The notes under the pieces were generated by a model that was not told the DNA's origin, made no database searches, and saw only the letters and a program-made list of their open reading frames with translations. Source: Chrysomallon squamiferum (Eukaryota; Mollusca; Gastropoda; Neomphalida; Peltospiridae). Taken from it: a DNA stretch of 64,000 nt. The DNA is taken from the NCBI GenBank assembly GCA_012295275.1, contig CM022672.1:3331443-3395442 (forward strand). Reading direction: 5' to 3'. Shown piece by piece: positions 25,843 to 51,017 of this stretch (position 1 is the first letter of the stretch; the number at the start of each line of letters is the position of its first letter). A program made the position numbers and the translations under genes.

Positions 25843-28095
25843 TGCGTGTACAGAACACGTTTTCGGTGGCAGACTGGGTTTCCTGGTTGTCTCTGTACAG
25901 AACACGTTTTCACTGGCAGACTGGGTTTCCTGGTTGTCTCTGTACAGAACATTTTCACTGGCATACTGGGTTTCTTGGTTGTCTCTGTACAGAACACGTT
26001 TTCACTGGCAGACTGGGTTTCCTGGTTGTCTCTGTACAGAACACGTTTTCACTAGCAGACTGGGTTTCCTTGTTGTCTCTGTACAGAACACGTTTTCACT
26101 GGCAGACTGGGTTTCCTGGTTGTCTCTGTACAGAACACGTTTTCACTGGCAGACTGGGTTTCCTGGTTGTCTCTGTACAGAACACGTTTTCACTGGCAGA
26201 CTGGGTTTCTTCTTTGTCTGTGTACAGAACACGTTTTCACTGGCAGACTGGGTTTCCTGGTTGTCTCTGTACAGAACACGTTTTCACTGGCAGACTGGGT
26301 TTCCTGGTTGTCTCTGTACAGAACACGTTTTCATTGGCAGACTGGGTTTCCTGGTTGTCTCTGTACAGAACACGTTTTCACTGGCAGACTGGGTTTCCTG
26401 ATTGTCTCTGTACAGAACACGTTTTCACTGACAGACTGGGTTTCCTGGTTGTCTCTGTACAGAACACGTTTTCACTGGCAGACTGGGTTTCCTGGTTGTC
26501 TCTGTACAGAACACGTTTTCACTGGCAGACTGGGTTTTCCTGGTTGTCTCTGTACAGAACACGTTTTCACTGGCAGACTGGGTTTCCTGATTGTCTCTGT
26601 ACAGAACACGTTTTCACTGACAGACTGGGTTTCCTGGTTGTCTCTGTACAGAACACGTTTTCACTGGCAGACTGGGTTTCCTGGTTGTCTCTGTACAGAA
26701 CACGTTTTCACTGGCAGACTGGGTTTCCTGATTGTCTCTGTACAGAACACGTTTTCACTGGCAGACTGGGTTTCCTGGTTGTCTCTGTACAGAACACGTT
26801 TTCACTAGCAGACTGGGTTTCCTTGTTGTCTCTGTAAAGAACACGTTTTCACTGGCAGACTGGGTTTCCTGGTTGCCTCTGTACAGAACACGTTTTCACT
26901 GGCAGACTGGGTTTCCTGGTTGTCTCTGTACAGAACATTTTCACTGGCATACTGGGTTTCTTGGTTGTCTCTGTACAGAACACGTTTTCACTGGCAGACT
27001 GGGTTTCCTGGTTGTCTCTGTACAGAACACGTTTTCACTAGCAGACTGGGTTTCCTTTGTTGTCTCTGTACAGAACACGTTTTCACTGGCAGACTTTTTT
27101 CCTGGTTGTTCTGTACAGAACACGTTTTCACTGGCAGACTGGGTTTCCTGGTTGTCTGTACAGAACACGTTTTCACTGGCAGACTGGGTTTCTTCTTTGT
27201 CTGTATACAGAACACGTTTTCACTGGTGGACTGGGTTTCCTGGTTGTCTCTGTACAGAACACGTTTTCACTGGCAGACTGGGTTTCCTGATTGTCTCTGT
27301 ACAGAACACGTTTTCACTAGCAGACTGGGTTTCTTGGTTGTCTCTGTACAGAACACGTTTTCACTGGCAGACTGGGTTTCCTGGTTGTCTCTGTACAGAA
27401 CACGTTTTCACTGGCAGACTGGGTTTCCTGGTTGTCTCTGTACAGAACACGTTTTCACTAGCAGACTGGGTTTCCTGGTTGTCTCTGTACAGAACACGTT
27501 TTCACTGGCAGACTGGGTTTCTTCTTTGTCTGTGTACAGAACACGTTTTCACTGGCAGACTGGGTTTCCTGGTTGTCTCTGTACAGAACACGTTTTCACT
27601 GGCAGACTGGGTTTCCTGTTTGTCTCTGTACAGAACACGTTTTCACTGGCAGACTGGGTTTCCTTGTTGTCTCTGTACAGAACACGTTTTCACTGGCAGA
27701 CTGGGTTTCCTGGTTGTCTCTGTACAGAACACGTTTTCACTGGCAGACTGGGTTTCCTGGTTGTCTCTGTACAGAACATTTTCACTGGCATACTGGGTTT
27801 CCTGATTGTCTCTGTACAGAACACGTTTTCACTGGCAGACTGGGTTTCCTGGTTGTCTCTGTACAGAACACGTTTTCACTAGCAGACTGGGTTTCCTTGT
27901 TGTCTCTGTAAAGAACACGTTTTCACTGGCAGACTGGGTTTCCTGGTTGCCTCTGTACAGAACACGTTTTCACTGGCAGACTGGGTTTCCTGGTTGTCTC
28001 TGTACAGAACATTTTCACTGGCATACTGGGTTTCTTGGTTGTCTCTGTACAGAACACGTTTTCACTGGCAGACTGGGTTTCTTGGTTGTCTCTGT
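25843..28095. repeat. 47-bp minisatellite array, about 48 units, with higher-order structure
   Basis: Unit: TGTACAGAACACGTTTTCAC, then TGGCAGACTGGGTTTCC, then TGGTTGTCTC (47 bases). Units are nearly identical, so homogenisation is recent. Marker variants are: AACATTTTCACTGGCATACT (two bases shorter) near 25945, 26935, 27775 and 28010; CACTAGCAG; TTCTTCTTTGTCTGTG; CACTGACAG; and a TAAAGAAC unit. A block of about 280 bases starting at 26732 is repeated at 27806, 1074 bases later, showing segmental duplication within the array. Because 47 is not a multiple of three and the unit lacks plus-strand stops, all three plus frames stay open for hundreds of codons. Indel units shift the frame freely, which argues against a coding role. 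Confidence 0.97.
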
Positions 28096-30309
28096 TGGAC
28101 ATGATAATAAATGAAAATTTGAGTAAACTGACACGAATAACTTACTGAGAGAGGATCACGTGAACACAGCAACGCTAAGTGTTATCAATACCTCACTGAA
28201 ATCATTCCGACAGCTGGCTGATCAGTTTTCATGGTATTCACTTACCTGTGTATGAAAAGTTGTTTATAAAACATCCACTGTTATTGATCTTTTTTTTTTT
28301 TAATTAAAATATTGTTTTAAAAAGAAGAAATTGTAATATTAGAAACGATAGCAACAAAAGCAACAAAAACAGCATTAATAATAATAATAAACATTAATAG
28401 TGAAAATCAATAATAGTTACAGTTGAAAATGATCTAATTAACATTCTCAAAACAGATCTGTCGGGAAAACAACCCATCAAGAGCCAAACACAAAAAAAAA
28501 CAACAACAACAAAACAAACAAAAAAAAATTTTTTACTTTTTTATTTTATTTTTATTTTTTATTGGAAACGGAATCCATTTTGTCTTTCATTAAATGAAGC
28601 CATACCATTGTTTGAAATGCTTTCATTATAACCTTACCCGTGCTCTGTGGCAGTGAAGCAAAGAATACATGTGATTAGAAAAACAGTTGAAAAAAAGAAG
28701 ATAAGAAATGATGGTAAAGGATTAGAATGACGGACGAATAATAACGTGGACTATTGTTTTTTTAATAATTAAACATTTACACGAGATTTTGGTTCTTTAT
28801 CGTTATAATTTATTTTATTTTATTTTATTTTTAATTTTTTTATTTGATTATGTTGTTTTAAACAAAATAATAATAATAATAATAATAGTAATAATAATAA
28901 AATCCACAAAATCAAAAAAAAACAGTTAACGTGAAATAAGAAGATTAAATGACCATAGAAGAAAAAAAAAAAAACAAAAAAAAACAACAACACAATAATA
29001 AATAAATAAATAAATAAACAAATATTTTATCGAAAATCTGTTGAACATCCATGTTTTGTTTACGATGTTAAAAGAACCGGAAGACGGACAATTAGCCGAT
29101 GACTGTTCAGCCGGCCTGAAGATCTCTGTGAGATCGAGGCGAAGCTAGACCCTATCCGTGGCTAATAGAAAAATGATTTCTTGCTGGCTTGCCGCTGATT
29201 AGTCTAGAAGCTATTCCTCCCAGGAGAATATGTTTTCTGCTCATCGCGTGTAATTAGCTGCAACGGCGGAGGCCGAACAGTTCGAATTACTGGTACTCGT
29301 TCGGTCATTAAGAAATTGGAAACGGCCAGTTTTACAGTTCATTAAACGAAACGAAAGGTAGAAAAACAGTGGAAAAAAAAAAAAAAAAAAAGAATTAGAA
29401 TCCGATCTCTGACCAGAGTTAATATAAACTTCAGTGATGATTGCTTTTTCACTGGTTTTTTTTTTTTTTTTTTTTCATAACAAATCTTGGGTTTCTTTTC
29501 GGAAAATGTTTTATTTAAGTGGAGTAATCAAAGGATTTGTTTACAAAGGAAATAGTAAACAGATGCAGTTGGTTAGAAAAAAACGAATGGATAGTTTAAC
29601 TTAATTACAAGAAATAATAATAATAATAATAATTAAAATAATAATAACAACATCCACTGTATGTATGCAAAACGACTTTGTCCCATCGCAAGATATCAAA
29701 ATGTGTTATCAAGTTATTTCTTTATCTTTATTACTTTTAGAGTTCTCTCTCTCTCTCCCTCTTTTTCTCTCTCTCTTTCTCTCTCTCATCCACCCACCCA
29801 TACACACACAAAAACTCAAAGAACGAAAACACATATACATAAACAAATAAATATATAAACACACATATATGTCTGTCTTTCTACATCTATGTATATATGT
29901 ATGTATGTATTTATGTATAAAGATTTGTGTATATATACATATATACAGACATACAGACAGACACACATACTACCATACATACATATCTACATACATACAT
30001 ACGTACGTACGTACGTACAAAGTTAAGTTAATTAGTAGAAGATTATAATATCTATTCATTACAGACGTTAATTCGGTGCATTTGTTAATTGTAACCTGTG
30101 TTATTGAGAGAGAAGTAAGAACGTGGCTAGTTAATTAACATACATGTTATCAGCGCGGTGGTAGGCAGGCAGGCTAACAACAACGTACGTGTGTCTTGAC
30201 GTACGACGTTGTCTGATGACCGAGTCATATCGTCGTCGTCCGAATGAATTCATACATACAGACAGACAGACAGACAGACAGACATATAAATATGTATTTA
30301 CAGACACAT

Positions 30310-30342
<33 letters not shown>

Positions 30343-30998
30343 TACACACAATTATATACACAAACACACAAATACAAATACATACATACATAAGTATAAT
30401 AAAGAAAAAGTTAATTAAGAAAATAGTGAAAGAAATGCCAGACAAAGGTATTCAAAAATAATCCCGTTTAAATAACTTTTTTTAATTTTTTATTTGGACT
30501 TAAATTGATTAAGCCCAGAAAAACGTCTTGCCAAATTCTCGATCTCTCCTCGCTTTTGTACAATTACAATTTTCTCAACTTCCCGTTCTCATCAAAAATG
30601 TCCGTTGTTATTATTCCTTAATAAACACATCAAAGCACCAAGGCCAATTCACTGATGCATTAGTCGGGATTGGTTGACCGGTAAAGGAATCAGAGATTGT
30701 TATAAACACTCGTGTCAGCAAGTAATGATTCACTGACCTGTCACACAGAAAACATTCAATACTGCCTGCACGTTCCGTTTTAGGTTCCATTAACTTTTAT
30801 GCCGAATCAGTCGTTTTGTTGATGATATAACTCACAGAGCAGTGAGACAGATCTCTTACGAGTGAAACGTTACAAGTGCAGACCATACGTCTGAAAAAGA
30901 TTTCACTAATTTTAGCTTCTTCGAGTTGGTTTTCTATCAAATGTTAATGGCTTTTGTTGGCGTGATTGTTGTTGCTGTTGTTGTTGTTTTGACTTTCT

Positions 30999-31037
<39 letters not shown>

Positions 31038-31418
31038 GTTCTTTTCTTCTTCTTTTCTATTTCTTTTTCTTTTCCCCCTTCTGTGTAATCTTTTCTCACC
31101 ATCAAGAAAAACAAATCGAAAACCAGTTTGTGACATTAATTGACGATCTTTCGTGTGATTATATTTATCACACTGTCATCATAAACTTCCATCATCACCT
31201 CCACCATTGTCATCAGTATTACTGTTGATAGTATTTTTTACTGGTTTTGTTCTCTTTTTTGTTCTTTTTTTATTTATTACTGTTATAATAGTTAGTAGCG
31301 TACTAGTAGGAGTAATAGAAAATCAGCAGCTGTACATATGATGCTGTGGTTTTGTTATAAGGTAGCAGTAGCAGTATTTCTTCATCTTCTTCTTCTTCTT
31401 CTTCTTATTATTATTATT

Positions 31419-31450
<32 letters not shown>

Positions 31451-31756
31451 AGCTAACTTACGCATTTAGAACATGGATATATTTTCATTTTTATTTTATT
31501 AAGACAAGGCAGCACATGTATCTGTTTTTGGGAGTTTTTTTTCTTTCTTTCGAACTGTTTAATTTATACCACACTCTGCTGGTAACGTATCAAATTATGC
31601 ATTTATTAAGTTTATGATGTAATGCTCATCTAATATTTTTTGTTTAAATTTTTATTTTGTTTAATATCATTTGATTATTTTTATAAATAGATTATTATTA
31701 TTATTTTTTTATTCACAGGGATATTTTTTCTTTATTTTGTTAATTTATATAATGTA
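28096..31756. other. Gene-poor AT-rich stretch with unique islands
   Basis: No gene recognised. Poly(A)/poly(T) runs, (AAT)n and (ACAT/ACAG)n tracts (about 29880-30010 and 30253-30390) alternate with non-repetitive islands at about 29040-29345 and 30620-30900. A T32-type run lies near 31000. Confidence 0.55.
29040..29345. promoter_or_regulatory. Candidate conserved non-coding island
   Basis: About 300 bases of balanced, non-repetitive sequence in a low-complexity neighbourhood, with stop codons in all frames. It carries several homeodomain-like TAATTAGC/ATTAG words (around 29087, 29197 and 29252) and CpG-containing segments. It could be a developmental enhancer or a non-coding RNA exon; nothing here decides between them. 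Confidence 0.3.
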
Positions 31757-32479
31757 CAGTATTCCCTCGTTATTCGCGGGGGTTACGTTCTTTACCCCCC
31801 CGCGAATAGCGAAAAACCGCGAATATTGGATGCAGTTTTAAAACGTCTATTATGAGATTAGATACGGTACTAAATGCTTCCCAAACACTTTCTAAAGACA
31901 CTCTTACTCATTAATACAGTAATAATGTAGTAATATTGCATGCAGTTATGTATTTCACTAATGTAGTAATGATAATGTAAACGCATTTTAATTTTGTACT
32001 GAAACAATATTTTAATCAGAAAGAAACGTAAGTACAGGAGGACAGTAACACCGCATAGCATAATTACCCATACTGTATTACTGTACCGTAAAGTCATTTT
32101 CTATGCGTACAACATATGTATTAGAATTGACAGAAAGTGGAACAAATTTAAAGGCAAACAGACAGATAAATACAGTACGCATAGTTCAGGTAATAACAAT
32201 ACAATTCAGTAATAATATGCAATTAAAAACATTATTAATACACAGTCACAAAAAATATGCACTGTACATACAGTGTATGCATTTATAAAAAAATACGTAC
32301 TGTATTGCAACAATAATTGAAAAAATTTGATATTGTTTGTGCGGTTTACCGAGCATTTGTTTTTATGACGTTATGACGCTAGCCTGGTATACCAGCATAC
32401 GATGCGATAGGGTTAAGAGCCTAACCCGCGAATATGCGGGGCCGCGAATGGGGAACCGCGAACAGGTGAGGGTATACTG
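31757..32479. mobile_element. Pogo/Tigger-like MITE (non-autonomous DNA transposon)
   Basis: Element of 723 bases flanked by TA on both sides (31755-31756 and 32480-32481). Imperfect terminal inverted repeats begin CAGTATTCCCTC at the left and CAGTATACCCTC read inward from the right. The word CCGCGAAT or a close variant recurs about five times near the two ends, and the left end can fold (ATTCGCGGGGGT with ACCCCCCCGCGAAT). The interior is AT-rich with no transposase frame, so it would depend on a transposase made elsewhere. The TA target and CAGT termini fit the Tc1/mariner superfamily, pogo branch. Confidence 0.8.
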
Positions 32480-33538
32480 TATTATCATAAACACAAATTA
32501 ATGTCCTTATTTCTTAAACTTCACTGTTTTAATTTATGAATCCAATATTTTTATTTCATTTTTGTTTGACAGAACTAGACAGCACATAATCTCTGAATTT
32601 TTTTTTTTCGAACATTTTATTTTTTTTACTATTTTATTTACACCAAATGTTACAATATATATATTTTATTTTTTTTGTTTTGACTTGATTTTCGATTTTA
32701 ACAAAATATTCATAATGATGTCTTTAATTTAAATTGTCAAAAACTATTAATTATATATATATATATTTTCTAACAGAACAATGGAAGAAAAATAATGTAT
32801 AATAGTAATACAGTCAATCTGTTTTATTTATTATTCCTCTTTCTTTTGTTTGTTTGGTCCGTCTTGAAATGAAATGTGTTTTTAAGACATGGATACACTT
32901 GATGAACCGATTTTTGTTAAACAGAACATAACAAAGAGGTGATTAGCAAGGAAGTAATTAACCCCTCGTTCGTTCACCTTTCTGACTTGGCTAGAATAGG
33001 TAAGCACGAACAACAGAGTTAGTTTTATTTCTGTATCAGTAATCAAAGAAACAGAATAAAATAGTTTCTCGTAAATAGCGTTCAGACGGGAGAAAATGTC
33101 TGCATTTGAAAAATTGAACGCGTTTTTAGAAATTGGTACAAGATGGAGATGTTTGTATATGTGTGTGTGTGTCTGTGTGTGTGTGTGTGCGTGTGCGTGT
33201 GTGTGTGTGTGTGTAATTTAATACATATTAAATTATTTCAAATCTATTCATATTTGATATATTTTGCAAACAAACAGACACATATAGATAAATTTGAGTC
33301 CATATGTACACATTTACACACACACACACACACACAGACGTATTTAAAATATCAAATATTCATCAAAATTATTATATAAGCAGCACAAATAGAAATACTT
33401 CGTGTTATTAAATTGTTTAACAGAATAGTTACAGTAAACTGAAATAAACATTCATTTCATATCCAGCCATGGACGAAACAAATCTGACAATTGTTATTGC
33501 ATTAACACAGAGAAACCCAAGCATATACATGTATACAT

Positions 33539-33748
<210 letters not shown>

Positions 33749-34017
33749 ATACGAGGAGGATTATTATGAAACTACTGAAGGGCCCCAGACATGACTTTAT
33801 TCCACACTGCTTCAGAATTTTAATCCATATCTGAAAAGCCGTAGTTAAATTTTTAAAACATTTATGGTGATCTGTCACGAAGCAAGGCTGTTGAAGACGA
33901 TATCAGTGGATACACAGACGTTGTTGTTGCTTGTGACGGGTCCTCACAAGAGTTCACACTTCAGGGTCCCACAAAATGTACGTCCACCATTTCAAACGCG
34001 CACGCAGACAAACACAC

Positions 34018-34160
34018 ACACATACATACATACATACATACATACATGCATGAATACATACATACATACATACATACATACACATACACACACACATACA
34101 TACATACATACATACACACACATACATACATCATACATACATACATACATACAAACATAC
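34018..34160. repeat. (ACAT)n microsatellite
   Basis: ACAT tetramers with ACAC interruptions. Confidence 0.9.
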
Positions 34161-34971
34161 ATATGTAGTTGTGTAAATATGTATGTATTTTCATTATAAT
34201 TGCAAAAAAAAAAATCCATATAAACGAAAACAAATAAAATCCAGTGTATTCTTACAACATTTTTCTAAATGGAAAAACAAACAAATAAATAAATAAATAA
34301 ATAAAATAAAATAAAATAAAATAAAAAACAAAAGGGCAAGCTGTCATCACGAAGCAAAACTTCACTGATTACAAGGAAAATACTATTTTATTTCTTTTCT
34401 TGTTCTTTTTCCATTTTTATTTTTTTTATGATTATTAACCGAATTCTTAAGAGAAATACAGATTGATGGTTGTTCGTTCCTTGATTAGAAACGTAATTTT
34501 TAAGGACAGTTTATAAACGCGAGACATCAGCTAGCTAGCTATAAAACCTCTCACACGAACATTGTACGCAGGGAATGGAAACTGCTCAGTAGCTGGGGTG
34601 ATGAAAATAAAACAGATCTGCTCAAGTGTGTTGTGTTTGTCTGCTCGTAAAATATTAATGACGAGTAAATTCTCTGTAAGCCGCCAGATTACGTTTGTGT
34701 TTCTGTTCGAATACTCCGAGCACACAATTAAATCCTCATCTCGCGGAAGAATCCAGTAGATTAAGAGGGAGAATCTGCATATTGCTATTCACGTCTAAAT
34801 ATAGTTAATAATATCGTTTACAATTCTGTTTGCAAATAATAATAACAATGATGATGATGATGATGATAATATAATAATAAAATTAATAATAATAACAGTA
34901 ATAAAAAATAATAATAAGTTTTGCTACAAACTGTTCCAAATTATTTTATCTATCTATCTCTGGTATCGTTT

Positions 34972-35120
<149 letters not shown>

Positions 35121-35806
35121 CTTTCTGTCGCTTTCTTTCTCTGTACGGGTGTATGATTCTCTATCACTAAATGTTTCTGTTAGTCACATCGTTTTCTTTC
35201 TTTCTTTCTTTCTTTCTTTCTCTTTTTATCAGTATCTCTCACTAAGGCAAACACATACACATACACACGTACTGACATATATAATTAATAAAAAATCAAA
35301 AAAAAAAATAAATCAAACTAAACCAAAATCGAAAAAGACAGAAAGTTTTAAATTTAAAAAAAAAAAAAAAAAAAAAAGACGAAGAAAGAAGTGCCAATAT
35401 GGACATCATCTTAAGCATTCCATTTCACCCGTGTGGAGATCGTCAGCACGGCATTTCAGTTTTAATGAGGAGTCCCTGAATAAAACAACGGTCAAAGCAA
35501 AAGAGTTAAACAATTCATCATTCTTCTGTTGCAGTAATTGATTTTAATAATGACCGTTCTTTGACTGCAAAAGAAAGTCATTCCCATGAATAATAGATTC
35601 ATCTGTTCCATTCAGTTACGTTAGAGGTGAGTTTATTCTGAACCCGGGTGAATGAAACTGATTTAATGCTGCTCTGAACTGCACGACGATCTGTCATGTT
35701 CCAGTGAAAGGGAAATTATTACCATGCTGTTTACTCTTGGTAAAACAGATTAATACTCGTTTAAATGTTTATAGTATTTCTCTTTTCATATAATTGTATT
35801 TTCCCA

Positions 35807-36078
35807 CTGATTGGGTTTTGAATTGTTGTACTGAAAATACGTTATCGCTTCGAGAAGTGTATAAATACGATATCTATACTATTTTGATATCTTTACTGTA
35901 AAGATAATAATAATAATAATAATTAATTAATGAATAAATAAATAAATATATTCACTGTTTTGAATTGTTGTACTGAAAATACGTTATCGCTTCGAGAAGT
36001 GTATAAATACGATATCTATAGTATTTTGATATCTTTACTGTAATGCGTTTGTTAATGAATAAATAAATAAATATATTG
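35807..36078. repeat. Direct tandem duplication, period about 141 bp
   Basis: The segment TTTTGAATTGTTGTACTGAA through ATATCTTTACTGTAA occurs at about 35816-35900 and again at about 35957-36042, essentially identical (one C/G difference seen). Both copies end in a TTAATGAATAAATAAATAAA tail; they differ by an (AAT)n expansion in the first copy. Confidence 0.9.
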
Positions 36079-36754
36079 TGTACATCTAAGCGGTATGTAG
36101 TAGCTGTCTTCGTTGTTCTTTATTATTAATAATAAATATGCCTTAGTAATATGTGTAAGAACGTTTGTGTTTGAAAATATCTATTTATACAAGTATATAT
36201 ATATATATATATGTACGAGGGTGTGCGTGTTTGTGCATCTGTTTGTTTTTAATGTATGTGTATATGTGCTATACTATGTTAGTGTAATTCGTATTACTTT
36301 CATAAGGACGAGTCACATTTCTTAACACAGAGAGATATTTATAACTTAATTAATAATAAAAGTGAAAGTATTTCTTTATTACGTTCTAGATCGTCTGAAA
36401 TAAATAGGTGGGATTTTTTTTTTTTTTTTTTTTTTTCTTTCCTCTCTCTGCCCATCTGGAATGAAAAAAAAAAAAATAATAATAACCAAAGTTAAAACAA
36501 AAACAAAAATGCATTAACAGAAATATACTGGCATTCGCGGCGTCAGATTTCACATTAACGTATTTCATATCCATCATTCGCCAAATTAAAATTAATTTAA
36601 CGTGACAGGAAGCAGGGTCAAGGTCGGTTCCTTATGCGGCGTAATATGCTGGGAGATCAGTGTTGACAGTGATTAGGATCAGTTTGTCTGTTATTGTATT
36701 AATAGGGCTACTTCCTGTTCCTGTATCCTCTCTGAAGACAACCAGAGATAATGT

Positions 36755-36897
36755 TGTGTGTTTTCCACCTTTGAAAAAAAATCGCTTTAATCACTTTAGC
36801 TGCGTTGTTTCCCGAATCATATTTATTCCCCTTGAGACCACACTCAGCAATAGTCATATTCATTTTTTTGGATCATGGCTTGGGAATGATTAAAAAT

Positions 36898-36925
<28 letters not shown>
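36755..36925 (+). repeat. Dispersed repeat with (TAA)n tail, copy 1
   Basis: Shares about 130 bases with 40150-40290 read on the other strand. Shared landmarks in order: CTTTAATCACTTTAGCTG, TTGTTTCCC, ACTCAGCA/GCTCAGCA, CATATTCATTTTT, GGATCATGGCTTGGGA, then a (TAA)n array. The polar structure with a simple-repeat 3' tail resembles a SINE or other short non-autonomous element. Confidence 0.7.
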
Positions 36926-36932
<7 letters not shown>

Positions 36933-37708
36933 CTAATACTAATACTACTACTACTATAATAATAATAATAATAATAATTAATAAAATATATTGTTGTTGT
37001 TGCCCTCTGCCCTCTTTCTTCTCAAGAAAAAAAAACAAAACAAAACCACCGTCTTTGCTTTCTCAGATTAACTAGTTTCATCGTATCAGTTTTACATTTG
37101 ATGCAGAAGTAATATCGAACCAACAAAACAGACAGAAATTTCCTTGTGTGTATTTGATGTGAATTTGACATTGATCCTCCTGTTCAGTGGTTAAAAACCC
37201 TTTTACTATCTTCTGGTTAAGGAACATGATGATATTTAGGATGTTATTAATTTGTCATTTGGCGTTTTTTTTTTTTTATCCGTTATTTTTTTTTTTTTTT
37301 TTTTTCCCAGTGAATCTCGATTTAAAAAAAAAAAAAAAAAATAGAAAGCAACAAAAAAATTGATAATAATTTACAAAGATTTCTTATAATTTATTCATTC
37401 ATTGTTTTCTGCATTCATATTTATTTTCCATGAAATTAAAGATTTTCTTGTTTTAATTTTAAACCTATGATGTTTTTATAATGTATTATTATCAGTATTA
37501 TTATTATTACTATTATTACGTTGTTATTATTATTATTATTACTTCGATTAGAAAAATACACATTAAAATATAATCATTTTTAATTTTTTACTCCTATATA
37601 TATAAAATATATTTTTTATTGTCAAATTTACACACAAATATTGCAATCAGTTAATTGACAAACAGCAAATTTAACGAGCTCATTTCATCAAAATAATTGT
37701 GTTCTCGA

Positions 37709-37714
37709 TTTATT
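37709..37714 (-). promoter_or_regulatory. Polyadenylation signal of multicopper oxidase A
   Basis: AATAAA on the minus strand, 30 bases after the stop codon of the short last exon. It supports that exon as the true end of the gene. Confidence 0.55.
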
Positions 37715-37743
37715 GTTTAATTTCCCTGTTTCTTTTTTCGGCT

Positions 37744-49653
<11,910 letters not shown>

Positions 49654-49821
49654 GTCGAACAGTGAGTGACGAACACGTTCTAAAAGTCTGTTTTATTTCT
49701 TTTTAAGAAGTGTATGAAATCACGTGACTACAATTTATTTAATTGTGGCAGCAATATCCGAGTAAAATAGGTTAAAACAAACAAAAAGTTGAAGAGATTG
49801 GATAAGACGAACAACAGTATA

Positions 49822-49850
49822 GTCAGCGACAAAAGAAACGCAAAGTTAAA
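49822..49850. mobile_element. Solo Tc1-like transposon terminus
   Basis: GTCAGCGACAAAAGAAACGC and the following AAAG lie directly after a TA dinucleotide. The word AAAAGAAACGCAAA matches the inverted repeats of the element at 61708-63188. No matching opposite end was found nearby, so this is a fragment or a related family. Confidence 0.45.
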
Positions 49851-50854
49851 TTTTGTTTCTGTAGAGAACAAATCTTAACGCATAGTATATTGCATAAGTT
49901 TAATTTATTAGATTTTATTGATGACGTTTATATTGATGCTGTTTGTTTATAATTTCATAATCCCTGTTTAAGAAAAATTAGTTATTAAAAAAAAAAAAAA
50001 AAAAAAACGAAAAACTACACTATTTTTTCCTTGTAAATATTTTATCATTCCAGAATTCATTTATTTTATTTTATTTTATTTATTTATTTTATTTTTTATT
50101 TATTTTATTTTTTCATTTCATTGAGTAAACGTGACATTTTTATTAAGTATTAACCTAACTTTTTAGTGAACAAACATTGCATTATACGATTTAAAAAAAA
50201 TAGAAATTCATTTAAGCACCGTTAACAGAATTAGACTTCCTAGCTATCACAATATGTTTAAATATATTATTGTTGTTGTTGTTTTGTTTTGCATGCCATA
50301 CCTCTGTCAAAACTATATGATATGCTGTAGTAGTAGTAGTAGTAGATGAACAAGAATTGGTGTATTCCTTTTTTTTTTTTTCTTAATTTTGTCTTAATGA
50401 TTATCATAGACAATCTCATTACACAAAATCTATATATATATAGTTCAAAACAGATTTTGTATAATTATATAATTATCTTTTTAATATTATTTTATTTTTT
50501 TTTTTTTTTTTTTTTTTAACGATCAATTTATAACTCTAGGGAAATAAATACTTAATTCAATCATTATCATCTCCAAGCGCAATTAACAAGGAAATCATTT
50601 CAGACTGGTTTTAAAATATGATTTACCCAAATGTTTCATCATCCTAGAGCGAACCAAAGCTGTAAAATTTATATTTGAACATGTTTCCTAATCCGTGTGT
50701 TTACCGTACCATCTAAAAAAAAGTGACCGGAAAAGTCGGCGCATTGATACTCAAGCAGCCATTTTTGTTTGCACAGGCCAGTTTAAGTCTCCGAGGCATC
50801 ACGTTTGCCAGACGTTTTGGAAGGTCAATCTGTGAAAAGCAGACTATCTTGCTC

Positions 50855-50864
50855 TATATATATA
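50855..50864 (+). promoter_or_regulatory. TATA-like element of oxidase B
   Basis: TATATATATA in a unique context (GCTC before, GTCAGG after), 166-175 bases upstream of the start codon. It would fit a transcription start near 50885-50890. (AT) words are common here, so confidence is moderate. Confidence 0.4.
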
Positions 50865-50948
50865 GTCAGGAATGGGAGAATCAACAAAAGACGTTATAAA
50901 GAATGGAAAGCTTTGTGACAACATGCTCAAAGCAGGGTTAAAGATTCC

Positions 50949-51017
50949 ATGTCGTCGTCGGACGTTTGCAGTAAAAATGTCGTGGTGAAGTACGTCGTAT
51001 CGCAGACGTGGATGTAG
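50949..51017 (+). other. Upstream ORF in the predicted oxidase B leader
   Basis: ATG at 50949 opens a 22-codon frame (MSSSDVCSKNVVVKYVVSQT, then WM) ending at TAG 51015-51017, 12 bases before the oxidase start. A second ATG at 50977 opens the three-codon frame MSW. Both could reduce translation of the main frame if they lie in the leader. Confidence 0.35.

Noticed and set aside
25843-28095. CRISPR-like array
   Set aside because: Units are contiguous with no unique spacers, and the genome is eukaryotic.
25842-28114. Long open frames (up to 357 codons) as a repetitive protein gene
   Set aside because: All three plus frames are open only because the 47-base unit lacks stops; units with indels shift the frame, and no signal peptide or splice logic is present.
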